Source of the DNA: CATQHW01 sp965215345
GTDB taxonomy: Bacteria > Spirochaetota > Spirochaetia > SZUA-6 > Bin103
Length of the DNA stretch: 64,000 nucleotides
Direction: 5' to 3'
Assembly (NCBI GenBank): GCA_965215345.1
Contig: CBDCDL010000002.1
Location: 3,782,001-3,846,000 of the forward strand
Shown here: piece after piece, positions 50,969 through 60,392 of the stretch
How the letters are laid out: every line of letters starts with the position of its first letter
How positions within the stretch are numbered: position 1 is the first letter of the stretch
Translations under genes and position numbers: made by a program
Notes under the pieces: model-generated
Seen by the model: the letters and a program-made list of their open reading frames with translations, nothing else
What the model was told of the DNA's origin: nothing
Database searches by the model: none

Positions 50969-52630
50969 ATGAAAAAGTTGACCACGTTCGTTCTTGCGCT
51001 GATGGTTCTGCCGGTCCTGGGGCTGGTGGCGGCCGGCCAACAGGTCGCCACCACGGCGGAGCCGATGGAGATCTCCTGGTTCGGGCTCTACGGGGCCGAG
51101 ATCCAGGACGGCAACGAGGTGCAACAGCACCTGGAGGAGCTGTTCGACGTCACGCTCGTCAACAAGCAGATCGACTACAAGGATCGGGAGAAGATCAACC
51201 TCATGATCGCTTCCGGCGAGCATACGGATTACACGTACGCCTTCGTGAACATGGTCGACTTCTTCACGAAGGGGGCGTTCCGCAGCATCCCGCGGGACAT
51301 GATCCGCGAGCACGCGCCCGGCTACACCGCGTGGCTGGACGCCAGCGGGCCGGTGGCATGGCACCTGGGTCTGGTGCCCGGATCGGAGGACGAATACATG
51401 GGGCTGGTGCGGGCGCTGGACTACAAGGTCGGCACCACCTACGAGCCGTTCTTCCGGCTGGACTACCTGGAGGCGGTCGGCGTCGAGGTTCCGGGGCTGA
51501 TTGCGGTCGGCGCCCGGCATTGCGAAGGCGCCTGTTTCTGGACCAAGGAGGCGTTCACCGCCGATCAGGTGGAGGAGATCCTGTACCTGTTCCGCGACGG
51601 CGATCCTTCCGGCGGCGTGCACGACGTGATCCCGCTGGGCATCTCCAACGAGTCCAACGCGTTCGGGCTGCACTACATCCTTTCCCTGCACGGCCTCAAC
51701 GGCGTCGACAACTACGACGACGGCGGCAAGACCGTGAAGCAGGCCGTGCACTCGCAGTTCCGGGAGGCGCTGAAGACGGCGCAGCGCTGGTTCCAGGACG
51801 GGCTGATGGACTCGGAGCTGCCGGCGGTGAACCGCAAGCCGACGATGTACGACAAGATCATCGCCGGCATCTACGGCACCTATACCTTCGCCTACGGCAA
51901 CATCGGGCTGAGCGGCGATCCGAGCCGCGACCACGAGATCCCGCAGTCGATCATCGCCCGCTACCCGGACGCCAGGGTGGTGGTGACGCCGCCCACCATC
52001 GGCTACGACGGCAAGCAGTACGCGGCCGCCGCAGTCGCCGCGTTCCCGATCGACGCCAACGGCATCAGCGCCGTGCACGTCGGCGTTTCGGATGAGAAGC
52101 TGGCCAAGATCCTGCAGATCTACGACTACGTCAATTTCGACGAGTACGGGATGCTGTACACGCAGTACGGCACCGAGGGCGTGAACTTCGAGTGGGACGG
52201 CGAGGCCGGCAACTCCTATCCGACCGCGATCGAAGGTCAGCGCGGGGTCGGCGGCCAGTGGGGTTTCGGCTACTACAACGCCAACACCCGCCACAAGGAG
52301 CTGTACGGCCGCTACCAGATCCCGGTGCTCAACAAGGAGCTGGAGCAGTACTTCAAGCTCGGTCCCGGCGCCGACTGGGCCGTGCCGCAGTTCCGCCAGG
52401 ACGTGCTGGGAGAGACCGACTACATCGAGCTGTCCGCGAAGCTGCGCGGCGCGCTGAACACGCTCCGCGACGAGTTCACCTGGGAGGCGGTGACCACCGA
52501 CCTGGACATCGACGCCGCGTGGGACGCCTACGTGGAGCGCTGGCTGTCCGCGGGCGGCCAGGAGCTGCTGGACGAGCTTGCGAAGATGCCGCAGGTGCTG
52601 CCGCTCCGCGAGGGAACGTTCGTCTATTGA
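50969..52630 (+). CDS. Extracellular solute-binding protein of the intact sugar importer
   Basis: A 553-residue family-1/LipO-type binding protein. The Sec signal is MKKLTTFVLALMVLPVLGL, with cleavage near AAGQQ, the same motif as in the 23669 gene. The mature part includes INLMIASGEHTDYTYAFVNM, FRLDYLEAVGVEVPG and the GEAGNSYPTAIEGQ loop. GGGAGGTGG just before ATG 50969 is a strong ribosome site. With the two permeases that follow it forms the only complete LplB/YtcP-type importer in the window. The ligand is probably an oligosaccharide processed by neighbouring propeller enzymes. Confidence 0.9.
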   Translation: MKKLTTFVLALMVLPVLGLVAAGQQVATTAEPMEISWFGLYGAEIQDGNEVQQHLEELFDVTLVNKQIDYKDREKINLMIASGEHTDYTYAFVNMVDFFTKGAFRSIPRDMIREHAPGYTAWLDASGPVAWHLGLVPGSEDEYMGLVRALDYKVGTTYEPFFRLDYLEAVGVEVPGLIAVGARHCEGACFWTKEAFTADQVEEILYLFRDGDPSGGVHDVIPLGISNESNAFGLHYILSLHGLNGVDNYDDGGKTVKQAVHSQFREALKTAQRWFQDGLMDSELPAVNRKPTMYDKIIAGIYGTYTFAYGNIGLSGDPSRDHEIPQSIIARYPDARVVVTPPTIGYDGKQYAAAAVAAFPIDANGISAVHVGVSDEKLAKILQIYDYVNFDEYGMLYTQYGTEGVNFEWDGEAGNSYPTAIEGQRGVGGQWGFGYYNANTRHKELYGRYQIPVLNKELEQYFKLGPGADWAVPQFRQDVLGETDYIELSAKLRGALNTLRDEFTWEAVTTDLDIDAAWDAYVERWLSAGGQELLDELAKMPQVLPLREGTFVY

Positions 52631-52669
52631 GTGAAAAACGGTTCCTGACGTGAACCGAAACACCGACAC

Positions 52670-52699
52670 GGGAAGCCCGGCTCCACGGCCGGGCTTCCC
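52670..52699 (+). terminator. 12-bp-stem hairpin after the binding-protein gene
   Basis: GGGAAGCCCGGC (52670-52681) pairs perfectly with 52688-52699 around a 6-base loop. The permease GTG follows 14 bases later, so it acts as an attenuator or mRNA-end stabiliser within the operon. Confidence 0.8.
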
Positions 52700-52712
52700 T
52701 CATTGAGCGCCG

Positions 52713-53684
52713 GTGTCGGAACCGGCGCCCGCCGCGGCCCCGCCCGGTGCGCCCGCGGAGCTGCACCGCGTGGCGCTGCGCCGTCAGAAGATCGCGCGGG
52801 CGATCCGCATGCGCCACGTCTACTCGCTGCTGGTGCTGTCCTTCGGCCTGCTGGTGGTCTTCAAGTACATCCCGATCTACGGGGTGCTGATCGCCTTCAA
52901 GGACTTCACCATTCACCGGGGCATCGTCGCCAGCCCGTGGAACGACTTCGAGCACTTCCGCTGGCTGTTTCGCGATCCGTTCTTCTTCCGGGTGCTGTTC
53001 AACACGTTCTGGATCAGCGTCCTGCGCATCGTCTTCTCCTTTCCCATGCCGATCATTCTGGCGCTGATGCTCAACGAGGTGCGCTCGAGCCTGTACAAGC
53101 GGACCTCGCAGACGATCTCCTACCTCCCGCACTTCATCTCCTGGGTGATCCTGGGCGGCATCCTCACCGAGGTGCTGTCGCCGCAGCGCGGCATCGCCGG
53201 CTACCTCTGGACCCTGCTGGGCTGGGAGCCGGTCAACTGGCTGGCGCGCAAGGAGACCTTTCGCGGGCTGCTGGTGGTGACCGGCATCTGGCAGGGGGTG
53301 GGGTGGGGCAGCATCATCTACCTGGCCGCGCTCAGCTCGGTCGATCCCACGCTCTACGAGGCGGCGGCCATCGACGGCGCCAACCGTTATCACCAGGCGC
53401 GGTACGTCTCGCTGCCGTCGCTGATCCCCGCCATCGTGATCCTGTTCCTGCTGCAGGTGGGCAACATCCTGGAGGAGTCCTTTCAGCAGATCTTCAACCT
53501 GTACAACCCGGCGGTGTACGAGGTGGCAGACGTGTTCAGCACCTACATCTACCGCTCGGGCATCGAACAGGCGCGCTATTCCTATTCGACGGCGGTCGGT
53601 CTGTTTCAGAACACCGTTGGCGTGGTCGTGCTGATCGGGGTGAACTGGATCCTGCGCCGCTTCAGCGAGTACGCGATATGGTAG
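52713..53684 (+). CDS. LplB/UgpA-type ABC sugar permease
   Basis: A 323-residue permease with six helices. The motif YGVLIAFKDFTIHRGIVASP, then SYLPHFISWVILGGILTEVL, the EAA loop LYEAAAIDGANRYHQARYVS and the ending RRFSEYAIW all match the LplB group. GTG 52713 is the first plausible start after the hairpin; no strong ribosome site is visible. It overlaps the next gene by 7 bases. It is closely related in layout to the IS-split gene at 26995 and might replace that missing subunit. Confidence 0.9.
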   Translation: MSEPAPAAAPPGAPAELHRVALRRQKIARAIRMRHVYSLLVLSFGLLVVFKYIPIYGVLIAFKDFTIHRGIVASPWNDFEHFRWLFRDPFFFRVLFNTFWISVLRIVFSFPMPIILALMLNEVRSSLYKRTSQTISYLPHFISWVILGGILTEVLSPQRGIAGYLWTLLGWEPVNWLARKETFRGLLVVTGIWQGVGWGSIIYLAALSSVDPTLYEAAAIDGANRYHQARYVSLPSLIPAIVILFLLQVGNILEESFQQIFNLYNPAVYEVADVFSTYIYRSGIEQARYSYSTAVGLFQNTVGVVVLIGVNWILRRFSEYAIW

Positions 53685-54574
53685 CGACGGCGCTGGGGCG
53701 CCGCTCGGCGCTCGGCCTGGCCTTCGACGCCTGCAACTACGCGCTGCTGCTGTTGCTGTCGCTGTCGATCATCTACCCGTTCTGGAACCTGTTCCTGACG
53801 TCGTTCTCGCCGGTGGAGGAGGTGACCTCGCTCGGCATGCACCTCTGGATCGACCGCTGGACGGTCTCTTCCTGGGGTTTCGTGCTGCAGGAGAACGACG
53901 TGCTGCAGGCCTATCTGAACACCATCCACCGGGTCGTGTTCGGGACGCTGACCACGCTGCTGGTTACCTTCAGCGGCGCCTACGCGCTGGCGAAGCGCGA
54001 CCTGCCGGGCCGCGGCACGATCACCACGCTGTTCATCTTCACCCTCTGGTTCGGGGGAGGGCTGATCCCCACCTACCTGCTGATCCGCTCGCTGGGGATG
54101 ATCAACAGCCGCTGGGTGCTCATCATCCCGGTGGCGCTGAACGTCTACTACATCGTCATCGCCCGCAACTTCATGATGACGATCGACCAGTCGCTGGAGG
54201 ACTCGGCGATCATCGACGGCGCCGGCTACTGGACCATCCTGTTCCGGATCGTCCTGCCGGTCTCAAAGCCGGTGCTGGCGACCATCGCGCTGTGGGCGGC
54301 CGTGTCGCACTGGAACGCGTGGTTCGACGCGCTGATCTACCTCAACGACGCCGACAAGCGGGTCCTGCAGATGCTCGTGCGCGACATGATCCAGCTCGTC
54401 ACCTTCGACGAGCTGCTTGACTACGTGGAGGACCTGCCGGTCAAGGAGCACATCCCGCCGCAGTCCGTGCGCGCGGTGACCATCCTGATCACCATCGGCC
54501 CGATCGTGATGGTCTACCCCTTCATCCAGAAGTACTTCGTCAAGGGCGTGATGCTCGGATCGCTGAAGGGCTGA
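53678..54574 (+). CDS. YtcP/MalG-type ABC sugar permease
   Basis: A 298-residue permease with helices starting LALLLLLSLSIIYPFWNLF-like. The EAA loop is QSLEDSAIIDGAGYWTILFR, and the ending YPFIQKYFVKGVMLGSLKG is standard. ATG 53678 overlaps the LplB stop by 7 bases, so translation is coupled. The ATPase for this importer class is normally a shared MsmK/UgpC-type protein encoded elsewhere; none is in this window. It converges with the propeller gene at 54581. Confidence 0.92.
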   Translation: MVATALGRRSALGLAFDACNYALLLLLSLSIIYPFWNLFLTSFSPVEEVTSLGMHLWIDRWTVSSWGFVLQENDVLQAYLNTIHRVVFGTLTTLLVTFSGAYALAKRDLPGRGTITTLFIFTLWFGGGLIPTYLLIRSLGMINSRWVLIIPVALNVYYIVIARNFMMTIDQSLEDSAIIDGAGYWTILFRIVLPVSKPVLATIALWAAVSHWNAWFDALIYLNDADKRVLQMLVRDMIQLVTFDELLDYVEDLPVKEHIPPQSVRAVTILITIGPIVMVYPFIQKYFVKGVMLGSLKG

Positions 54575-54580
54575 CCCCGG

Positions 54581-56191
54581 TCAGTCGGCGTCGGCGAAGC
54601 GGAAACCGAACACGTAGCTGTTGCGCATGAAGAAGCGGATGTAGACCGCCTGCCCGACCAGTGTGCTCAGGTCCTTGCCGCGCCAGGTGATCGGCGTGGC
54701 GGTGTCGTCCACGTGGTTGGGGTCGCACTCCGCGAAGGTGTAGCCGGGGATGGCGCGGCCTGCGCGGTCGACCAGCTCGGTATGCAGCGATCCATGCCAC
54801 TCGCGGCTGAAGGCGCGGTGCTCGGCGGAGCAGTTCACCAGCAGCCGCGGCCCTCCGACCTTGACCTCGCGCGACAGCAGGTGGCCGCCGGTGACGCCGC
54901 CGTAGTAGCCGACGAAGCGGTCGCGCCGGATACGCGCCAGCCCGATGGAGCGGTTGTTGTCCGGGAAGCGGTAGCGCCACGGCCGCGACGACCCGGAGTA
55001 GTACATATAGAGCCACTCGCCGTACGGGATCGCGGCCCGGATCGACCAGACGTGGCCGGCGTCCCAGCTTCCCTCCTGCCCGCGCGGCAGGAACGGCTTG
55101 CGGTCGCGCGGCCGGTACCAGTGCATGCCGTCCGGGCTGGCGGTGAGCTCGATCCAGGAGTGGCCGGTGCCGTCGCGCGGCTGCACGCCCAGGAAGCCCA
55201 GGTACTGCGATCCGTACGGCTGCATGGTCATGTGGTCGAAGAACATCTGTTCTTCGTCGTCCGCGGCGTCCGGCATCAGCACCTCGCGTGGCGGGTACCA
55301 GGTCTTCAGGTCGGGGCTGACGTGGATGCTGATGCGGGTACGCACGTTCTCCACCGCGCCGGCGCGGCCGATGCCGGCGATGCCGGCCTCCGCGCTGCCC
55401 GGCACCTCCTCGCCCGTGCCGATGCCGCCGGCCAGGGTCAGCGCCCGGCCACTGCGGAGCGCGCGGCCGATGAGCCCCTGGAGTTGCTCGGTGGCGGCGC
55501 GCGCGAACGGCCGGCCACTCATGATCCAGTGCTCGACCCGCGCGTCCCAGTAGAGGTTGTACTTGCTGTCGAGCGCCGGGTGGATGGGGTTGCCCTCGTA
55601 GATGCGCCAGGCGACGCCGTCGTCGCTGAACGCCAGGCAGACCGCGTCCTTGACCGGGTAGTCGTTGAGATCCGCCTGCGCGTACTCGCGGTGGGCGACG
55701 TCCTTGTACACGCACATGAAGCGGCCGCGGTCGGCCATCGGCGCGGGCGTCGGGGTGACCGAGAACTCCTGGCACCGTTCGCGGCCGGTCAGCACGATGT
55801 TGGTGCGCTCGAAGCCGCGGTAGGGGAAGCGGGCGGACAGCGGCTTGCGCCAGTGCACGCCGTCGTCGCTCTCCGCGTAGGACATCAGGTAGGGACCGTA
55901 TTCGTCGGCCGCCCTGGGAATGCCGGAGAGCCCCTTGGTCCAGACGCTGGAGCTGGCCAGCACGTACCACATGCGGAACAGGTTCTCCTCCTCGTCGTAG
56001 AGGACGTTGGGGCCGGCCGCGGTTCGCTCCCACGGCAGGTCGGCCACCAGCACCGGATTGTGCGGATGGCGGACCGCCTCGTTCTGGACGCGAGTCGCGT
56101 CCCAGCGGTCCTCGATGGCGAAGTCGTCCAGGAACAGGTGCAGGTCGTGTCCGGGATCGTCGGGCGTGCCGCGAAAGTAGGCCGGAATCAT
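54581..56191 (-). CDS. GH32/43-like five-bladed propeller protein
   Basis: A 536-residue protein with a beta-fructosidase/GH43-like propeller. The first blade is HDLHLFLDDFAIEDRWDATR, then GPNVLYDEEENLFRMWYVLAS, YAESDDGVHWRKP and SPDGMHWYRPRDRKPFLP. The C-terminal 100 residues look like a beta-sandwich (GPRLLVNCSAEHRAF, IRFFMRNSYVFGF). GAGGAGG before ATG 56191 sets the start. There is no signal peptide. Catalytic acids cannot be assigned, and many such proteins are uncharacterised. It faces the intact sugar importer and probably acts on the same substrate. Confidence 0.72.
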   Translation of the reverse strand: MIPAYFRGTPDDPGHDLHLFLDDFAIEDRWDATRVQNEAVRHPHNPVLVADLPWERTAAGPNVLYDEEENLFRMWYVLASSSVWTKGLSGIPRAADEYGPYLMSYAESDDGVHWRKPLSARFPYRGFERTNIVLTGRERCQEFSVTPTPAPMADRGRFMCVYKDVAHREYAQADLNDYPVKDAVCLAFSDDGVAWRIYEGNPIHPALDSKYNLYWDARVEHWIMSGRPFARAATEQLQGLIGRALRSGRALTLAGGIGTGEEVPGSAEAGIAGIGRAGAVENVRTRISIHVSPDLKTWYPPREVLMPDAADDEEQMFFDHMTMQPYGSQYLGFLGVQPRDGTGHSWIELTASPDGMHWYRPRDRKPFLPRGQEGSWDAGHVWSIRAAIPYGEWLYMYYSGSSRPWRYRFPDNNRSIGLARIRRDRFVGYYGGVTGGHLLSREVKVGGPRLLVNCSAEHRAFSREWHGSLHTELVDRAGRAIPGYTFAECDPNHVDDTATPITWRGKDLSTLVGQAVYIRFFMRNSYVFGFRFADAD

Positions 56192-56350
56192 GGCTCCTCC
56201 TCGCCGCCGGTGGGCTGCGGCCATGTTCGGGGTTCGCCATCCCGCTGTCCAGGCAGGCGCGGCGATCTGTCCTTGGCCAGGCCGCCTCCGGGGGGTGCTG
56301 GCGGTCGCTGGCGTAACGTGCGATAAGTAGCTGGAGGGAGTACCACAGGC

Positions 56351-56584
56351 GTGGGCGAGGACAGGATCGAGACCAACGCACAGGTGATGTTGGGAAAGCC
56401 GGTGATACGGGGCACCCGAGTCACCGTTGAGCTACTACTGCGAAAGCTGAGCGAGGGAGCGTCTGAGGACGACCTTCTCAAGGCGTATCCACGGATCACT
56501 CTTGAAGACCTGCGTGCCGCCGTCCGTTTTGCCGCTGAGACGCTCGCCAACGACGAGACGATATTCGTTGATCAGCCCGGATAG
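56351..56584 (+). CDS. DUF433 antitoxin-like protein
   Basis: A 77-residue DUF433 protein of VapB-like antitoxin type. LGKPVIRGTRVTVELLLRKL, then GASEDDLLKAYPRITLEDLR, form the helix-turn-helix signature of the family. GTG 56351 has GGAGGGAG upstream at 56332-56339. It is followed 3 bases after its stop by a DUF5615 PIN-like gene, the usual partner, so the two form a toxin-antitoxin-like module. Confidence 0.92.
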   Translation: MGEDRIETNAQVMLGKPVIRGTRVTVELLLRKLSEGASEDDLLKAYPRITLEDLRAAVRFAAETLANDETIFVDQPG

Positions 56585-56587
56585 CAG

Positions 56588-56944
56588 GTGCGCCTCCTGG
56601 CAGACGAAAGCTGCGACTATGCCGTAGTCCGCGCCCTGCGGAGCGCGGGGCACGATGTCGTCGCCGTGGCTGATACAAACGCACAAGCGCCGGATTCCGA
56701 AGTTGCTGCTCTTGCCGCGAGTGACGGTCGGATCTTGTTGACCGAGGACAAAGACTTCGGTCAGCTCGTGTTCGCGCAGGGAGAACCGAGCTTGGGCGTT
56801 ATCCTACTACGGTACCCGGCGAACGCCCGTGGAGAGATCAGCGGCGATGTCGTAGACCTCGTCGCCCAGCACGCGCGTCGCATGGCTGGATCCTTTATCG
56901 TCCTCACACCGGCTCAAATCCGCTTCCGACGGATGCCTGACTAG
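56588..56944 (+). CDS. DUF5615 PIN-like toxin
   Basis: A 118-residue PIN-like nuclease-fold protein. The opening MRLLADESCDYAVVRALRSA carries the first acidic pair, ILLTEDKDFGQLVF the second (TEDKDF is the family hallmark), and GVILLRYPANARGE follows. It begins with GTG 56588 directly after the DUF433 gene and is intact. RNA cleavage is inferred from the fold; the target is unknown. Confidence 0.92.
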   Translation: MRLLADESCDYAVVRALRSAGHDVVAVADTNAQAPDSEVAALAASDGRILLTEDKDFGQLVFAQGEPSLGVILLRYPANARGEISGDVVDLVAQHARRMAGSFIVLTPAQIRFRRMPD

Positions 56945-57086
56945 TCCTGACGGTCATCCGCCTGTCCACGCGTGTAGCACCGTTTGATAGGATGCTCGCA
57001 TGTCCTCGCCGGACACCTTTCCGGACGGTCTCGCGCAGTTCCCTGCGATCCCGTACGGGCGCCTACTTCAGGGGCATCCGCCTGGA

Positions 57087-57957
57087 GGGCTGCCTGTATG
57101 TCGGCGCCGCTTGCCCCGACGAGCGCGATCTTCTCGCCGGCCGGCACGTCGAGGCTGAGTCCGGTCAGCACGTCGTCGCGCCCCGGGTAGCCGAACGTGA
57201 CCTCGTCGAACCGGATCGCCCCGCGGTCGACCCGACGGCCTGGCGAGCCGCCATCGACCTCGGTGGGCAGCTCCAGCGTCCTGAGATAGCGGTCGATGCC
57301 GGTCACCCGCTGCTGACTCATCACCCCGGCGAAGTTGATCGTGGCCAGCACGGCCCTGGTCATCGCGAAGTACTCGACCAGCGCCACGAATCCGCCGACG
57401 GTGAGCTCCCGCTGCCGATCAGCAGAATGCCCATGCCCAACAGGGCGAGGTGAGCGATCAGGGAGATGGCTTCGGTCCATCGCTCCGAGGTGAACATCGC
57501 GCGGGCGACTCCCACCTTGAAACGGATGAGCTGCATCCAATGGCGGACGAATCGCCGGTTGACGGTGGCCTCGGCGCTGAGCAGCCGGATCTCGGGCAGC
57601 CCGGTGACGATCTCGTAGATCCACGAGCCCACGACTCCGTAGCGGCTGCGGAGCTCGCGCGCCTGAGCGCCCGCTTTCCCGCCGAAACGGCGCGTGGCGT
57701 ACACCGACGCCGGGAGCGTCACGGCCATCAATACGAGCGCCTACCAACTGATGGTCGCCACGACGGCGGTGCACACGGCGATCAGCACGCATCCGCTGAT
57801 GATGCGGATGATCTCCCCCAGCATCCGATGCGCATGACCGGAGTCATGGTGGATCGTCGTGAACAGGTCACTGGTTCTGGCCTCGTCGAGGACGTGGGAC
57901 TCCAGCCGCAGCACGATGTCGTGAATGCGGAGTCGAGACCGATACCAGAAGTCCGCG
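57087..57957 (-). pseudogene. ABC exporter (fused membrane/ATPase type), dead fragment
   Basis: Pieces of one MdlB/MsbA-like half-exporter: FWYRSRLRIHDIVLRLESHV, then an in-frame TAG at 57743-57741. This is followed by WIYEIVTGLPEIRLLSAEA and EAISLIAHLALLGMGILLIG, a frameshift near 57415, GGFVALVEYFAMTRAVLATI, and the start of the ATPase domain (IRFDEVTFGYPGRDDVLTGL). It is cut inside Walker A (LVGASGA) at about 57090. The N-terminus is missing too, where a sialidase fragment on the + strand begins. At least four lesions make it non-functional. Confidence 0.85.
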
Positions 57958-58647
57958 ATGTACGGCGACTTCACCGACCAGATGGAGGGCCAGACCGGCT
58001 ACCTGGTCCGTTCCCGCGACGGCGGTGAGAGCTGGGGCGAGCCGGAGCTGGCGCTGCGGCCGCGCTGGTGGCGTGGCGGGACGCACACCTCGCTCGGCAT
58101 GCAGACGCTCAGCGACGGCCGCATCCTGCTGCCGTGGACCCACGGAGAGAGCCTCAAGCACAACCCCACGGGACAGACCCGCTTCGTGTGCCTGCGCTCC
58201 GACGACCACGGCCGGAGCTGGCAGGGGTGGGACGAGCATGCGCTGCCGTTCCACCGCGTGTCGCCCTATGGCACGATCGTGGAGCTTGCCGACGGCACGC
58301 TGCTCTGTCCGGTCCATGGCCGGCTTGAGGGTGACCGCGGCTACCTCGGCACCTGCTTCGTGCTGCGCTCCTCCGATCGCGGCGTGACGTGGGGCGACCA
58401 CAGTTTCATCTGCCACGAGCACCCCAACGGCGCGAGCGAGACCGACGTGACCCTTGCTACCTATCCAGGCGACGCATGCGCCCTGTCGGCATGGAAGCGC
58501 GGCGTGCAGAAGGTTCGCGCTGGAGGTGTCCCCGTACGAAGCGACGGCGTTCGCAGCTCGGAAGGATGGAGCCCGTCTGTCAAGCTCTCCTACTGGCCGG
58601 TGCCCGGCGTGGTCATGGAAGAAACAGGGGAGGGGCATTATTGTGTG
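57958..58647 (+). pseudogene. Sialidase-superfamily fragment, 5'-truncated and hit by IS66
   Basis: The remaining propeller blades are clear: RSRDGGESWGEP, RSDDHGRSWQGWD, SPYGTIVELADGTLLCPVHG, RSSDRGVTWGDHS. The start of the gene is missing at the junction with the ABC exporter fragment. At the 3' end IS66 copy 2 interrupts it: without the IS and one target copy the frame would read GEGHYCVNHISG and stop with TGA at 60286-60288. So the IS removed only the last six residues; the 5' truncation is the inactivating lesion. Confidence 0.85.
58640..58647. repeat. Left copy of the 8-bp target duplication of IS66 copy 2
   Basis: ATTGTGTG directly precedes the IS end at 58648 and is repeated at 60263-60270. 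Confidence 0.93.
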
Positions 58648-60262
58648 GTAACTACTCAGGGGGGCGGGCCGGTTATGAGGCAGGGTGGAACCATCGGACG
58701 GCCTTCGAAGACGGAACTCAGAGCATCGATCACAGACAAGCCGTTCTTGCGGATCGTGGAGATATAGGCCCTGGTCCGGCAGAACTCCTCGGCGCCGTGC
58801 TGGCTGCGGAACGTCCCTGAGATCTTCTGCTGCACTTTCATCATCCGCAGATCCCGCTCCGCCTGGTTGTTGTCGAACGGAACCCGCAAGTCGTTCATGA
58901 ACGCCAGCACCGACTCCGCGCGCTTCGACAGCCTCAGCAGCAGGTTGCGCGGCTTGCTCTGCTTCGTGCGTCCGCGGCGCTTGCCGCTGCCCGCCGGCGG
59001 CTGCGGCGCCGGTGGATTGGCCGCCATCCCCGCCGCGATGATTCGCTGGTACTCGGCCGTATAGCGCTCGCACAGCGCTTGGTCCAGGTGCTGACTCCCC
59101 TCTTCACGCGCGCCATCCACTGCCTCCTTGACGGTCAGCAGCAACTCCTTGAGGTCCGCCGCCCACCCCTGTTCGTACTGCTCCTCGACGAACCTCAGTT
59201 CCCGCAGATGATGCGCGTTGCACAACCCATGCTCACACTCGTAGCCGAAGTAGCTCTGCCAGTGGTCGTGCACCGCCACCCCGGCGAAGTCCGGCAAGAT
59301 GCCGATGTCGGCAATCGCCTCCCTCCCCCGCTTGGCGTGCGCCGCGTAGTACGTCAGCAGCTCCGTGCTCGCCACGTGCAGCCAGTGCAGCCTGCCGCCG
59401 ATACTCATCCCGGTCTCGTCAAAACACGCCATCGGCTGCACCGTGATCGCTTTACGGATCGTCTCGACCATCCCGGCCAAGCGCTGCCCGCAGGCTGCGT
59501 TGATGCTCGCCAACGTCCCCTCGCTGATCGGCATCGAGAACAGGTCCTTGCACAATTCGGCAGTCCGCCGATACGGCAACAGTCCATAGGTGCGCAGATA
59601 CGCCGCTATCGCCTGCAGCCGATGGCCGTACTGGACCGGCTGCTCGACGCCGTCGGGGAACGCCGCCACCGTGATCTGCCCGCAGTCCGGGCAGCGCTTG
59701 CGTTCGCTGCGGTGTTCGCTGACCTCGACCGCAAGCGGCGGCACGTCGAACACCTGACGGCGTTCGTAGCCCGCTACCGGCTGTTCGCGCAGAGAGCTGC
59801 CGCACGGGCAGTCGTCCACGGTGTGGATCGTGGTCCTCGTCGGTTCCTCTACCTGACACAGCGTCGCGCCCGGATGGTCGGGCTGCCCGCCCGGACGCCT
59901 GCGGCGCTCTTTGCGTGACTTCCTCTTGCGCTCCTGTTGCTTGCGCTCGAAGCTGTCCCGAGACGGCGGCTTGCTGCTGTCGTGACTGTCCGTCCTCAGT
60001 TCCTGGAGTTCCCGCTCCAGCGTCGCGATCCGCTGCTCCTGTTGCTCGATGCGTTGCTGCTGGTCCGTACTGATCTCGATGATCTGCTCTATCAGTGCGA
60101 CCACTGCGCTACGGCCGGCCTCGTAGGCCGCAGCTATATCTGCACGTGTGAGTTCGGAAACCAGTCCCACTCGATGCCGCCCCTCCCGCCTGCGAGGATA
60201 GACCATCGCCTCCAACCATGTCCAGCCCTTGGAACCACTTGCTCCGTGGGCTGAGTAGTTAC
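58648..60262 (-). mobile_element. IS66 family insertion sequence, copy 2
   Basis: The element is 1,615 bp, bounded by GTAACTACTCAG (58648-58659) and its inverse (60251-60262), with a perfect 8-bp target duplication ATTGTGTG. It is inverted relative to copy 1 and nearly identical to it, except for a 21-bp in-frame difference in the coiled-coil region and scattered substitutions. The intact ends and target duplication indicate a simple, recent transposition. Confidence 0.94.
58656..60170 (-). CDS. IS66 family transposase (TnpC), copy 2
   Basis: A 504-residue transposase, with the same domains as copy 1: N-terminal coiled coil, zinc-finger-like CPCG/CPDCG region, and DDE residues in CFDETGMS, VHDHWQSYF and NNQAERDLRM. 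GTG 60170 corresponds to the start used in copy 1. The TAG upstream of that GTG in copy 1 is replaced by TAT here, so the frame stays open into flanking DNA. That extension has no ribosome site and is not counted. One QQELRIE heptad present in copy 1 is missing. Confidence 0.94.
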   Translation of the reverse strand: MGLVSELTRADIAAAYEAGRSAVVALIEQIIEISTDQQQRIEQQEQRIATLERELQELRTDSHDSSKPPSRDSFERKQQERKRKSRKERRRRPGGQPDHPGATLCQVEEPTRTTIHTVDDCPCGSSLREQPVAGYERRQVFDVPPLAVEVSEHRSERKRCPDCGQITVAAFPDGVEQPVQYGHRLQAIAAYLRTYGLLPYRRTAELCKDLFSMPISEGTLASINAACGQRLAGMVETIRKAITVQPMACFDETGMSIGGRLHWLHVASTELLTYYAAHAKRGREAIADIGILPDFAGVAVHDHWQSYFGYECEHGLCNAHHLRELRFVEEQYEQGWAADLKELLLTVKEAVDGAREEGSQHLDQALCERYTAEYQRIIAAGMAANPPAPQPPAGSGKRRGRTKQSKPRNLLLRLSKRAESVLAFMNDLRVPFDNNQAERDLRMMKVQQKISGTFRSQHGAEEFCRTRAYISTIRKNGLSVIDALSSVFEGRPMVPPCLITGPPP

Positions 60263-60270
60263 ATTGTGTG
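60263..60270. repeat. Right copy of the 8-bp target duplication of IS66 copy 2
   Basis: ATTGTGTG, identical to 58640-58647. Confidence 0.93.
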
Positions 60271-60392
60271 AACCACATCTCCGGGTGAAGCGCGAAGTAG
60301 GCCGGCACGTCATTGGTGTATCCGTCGCAAGACGAACCCGTTGTCAAGCTTGGTCCCGAGGCTCGTGGCGTAGTCATTGGTGAGGTCGACGC

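Noticed and set aside
44781..60262. An inversion between the two IS66 copies having already happened
   Set aside because: Copy 2 retains identical 8-bp duplications on both sides, which an exchange with copy 1 would have separated.
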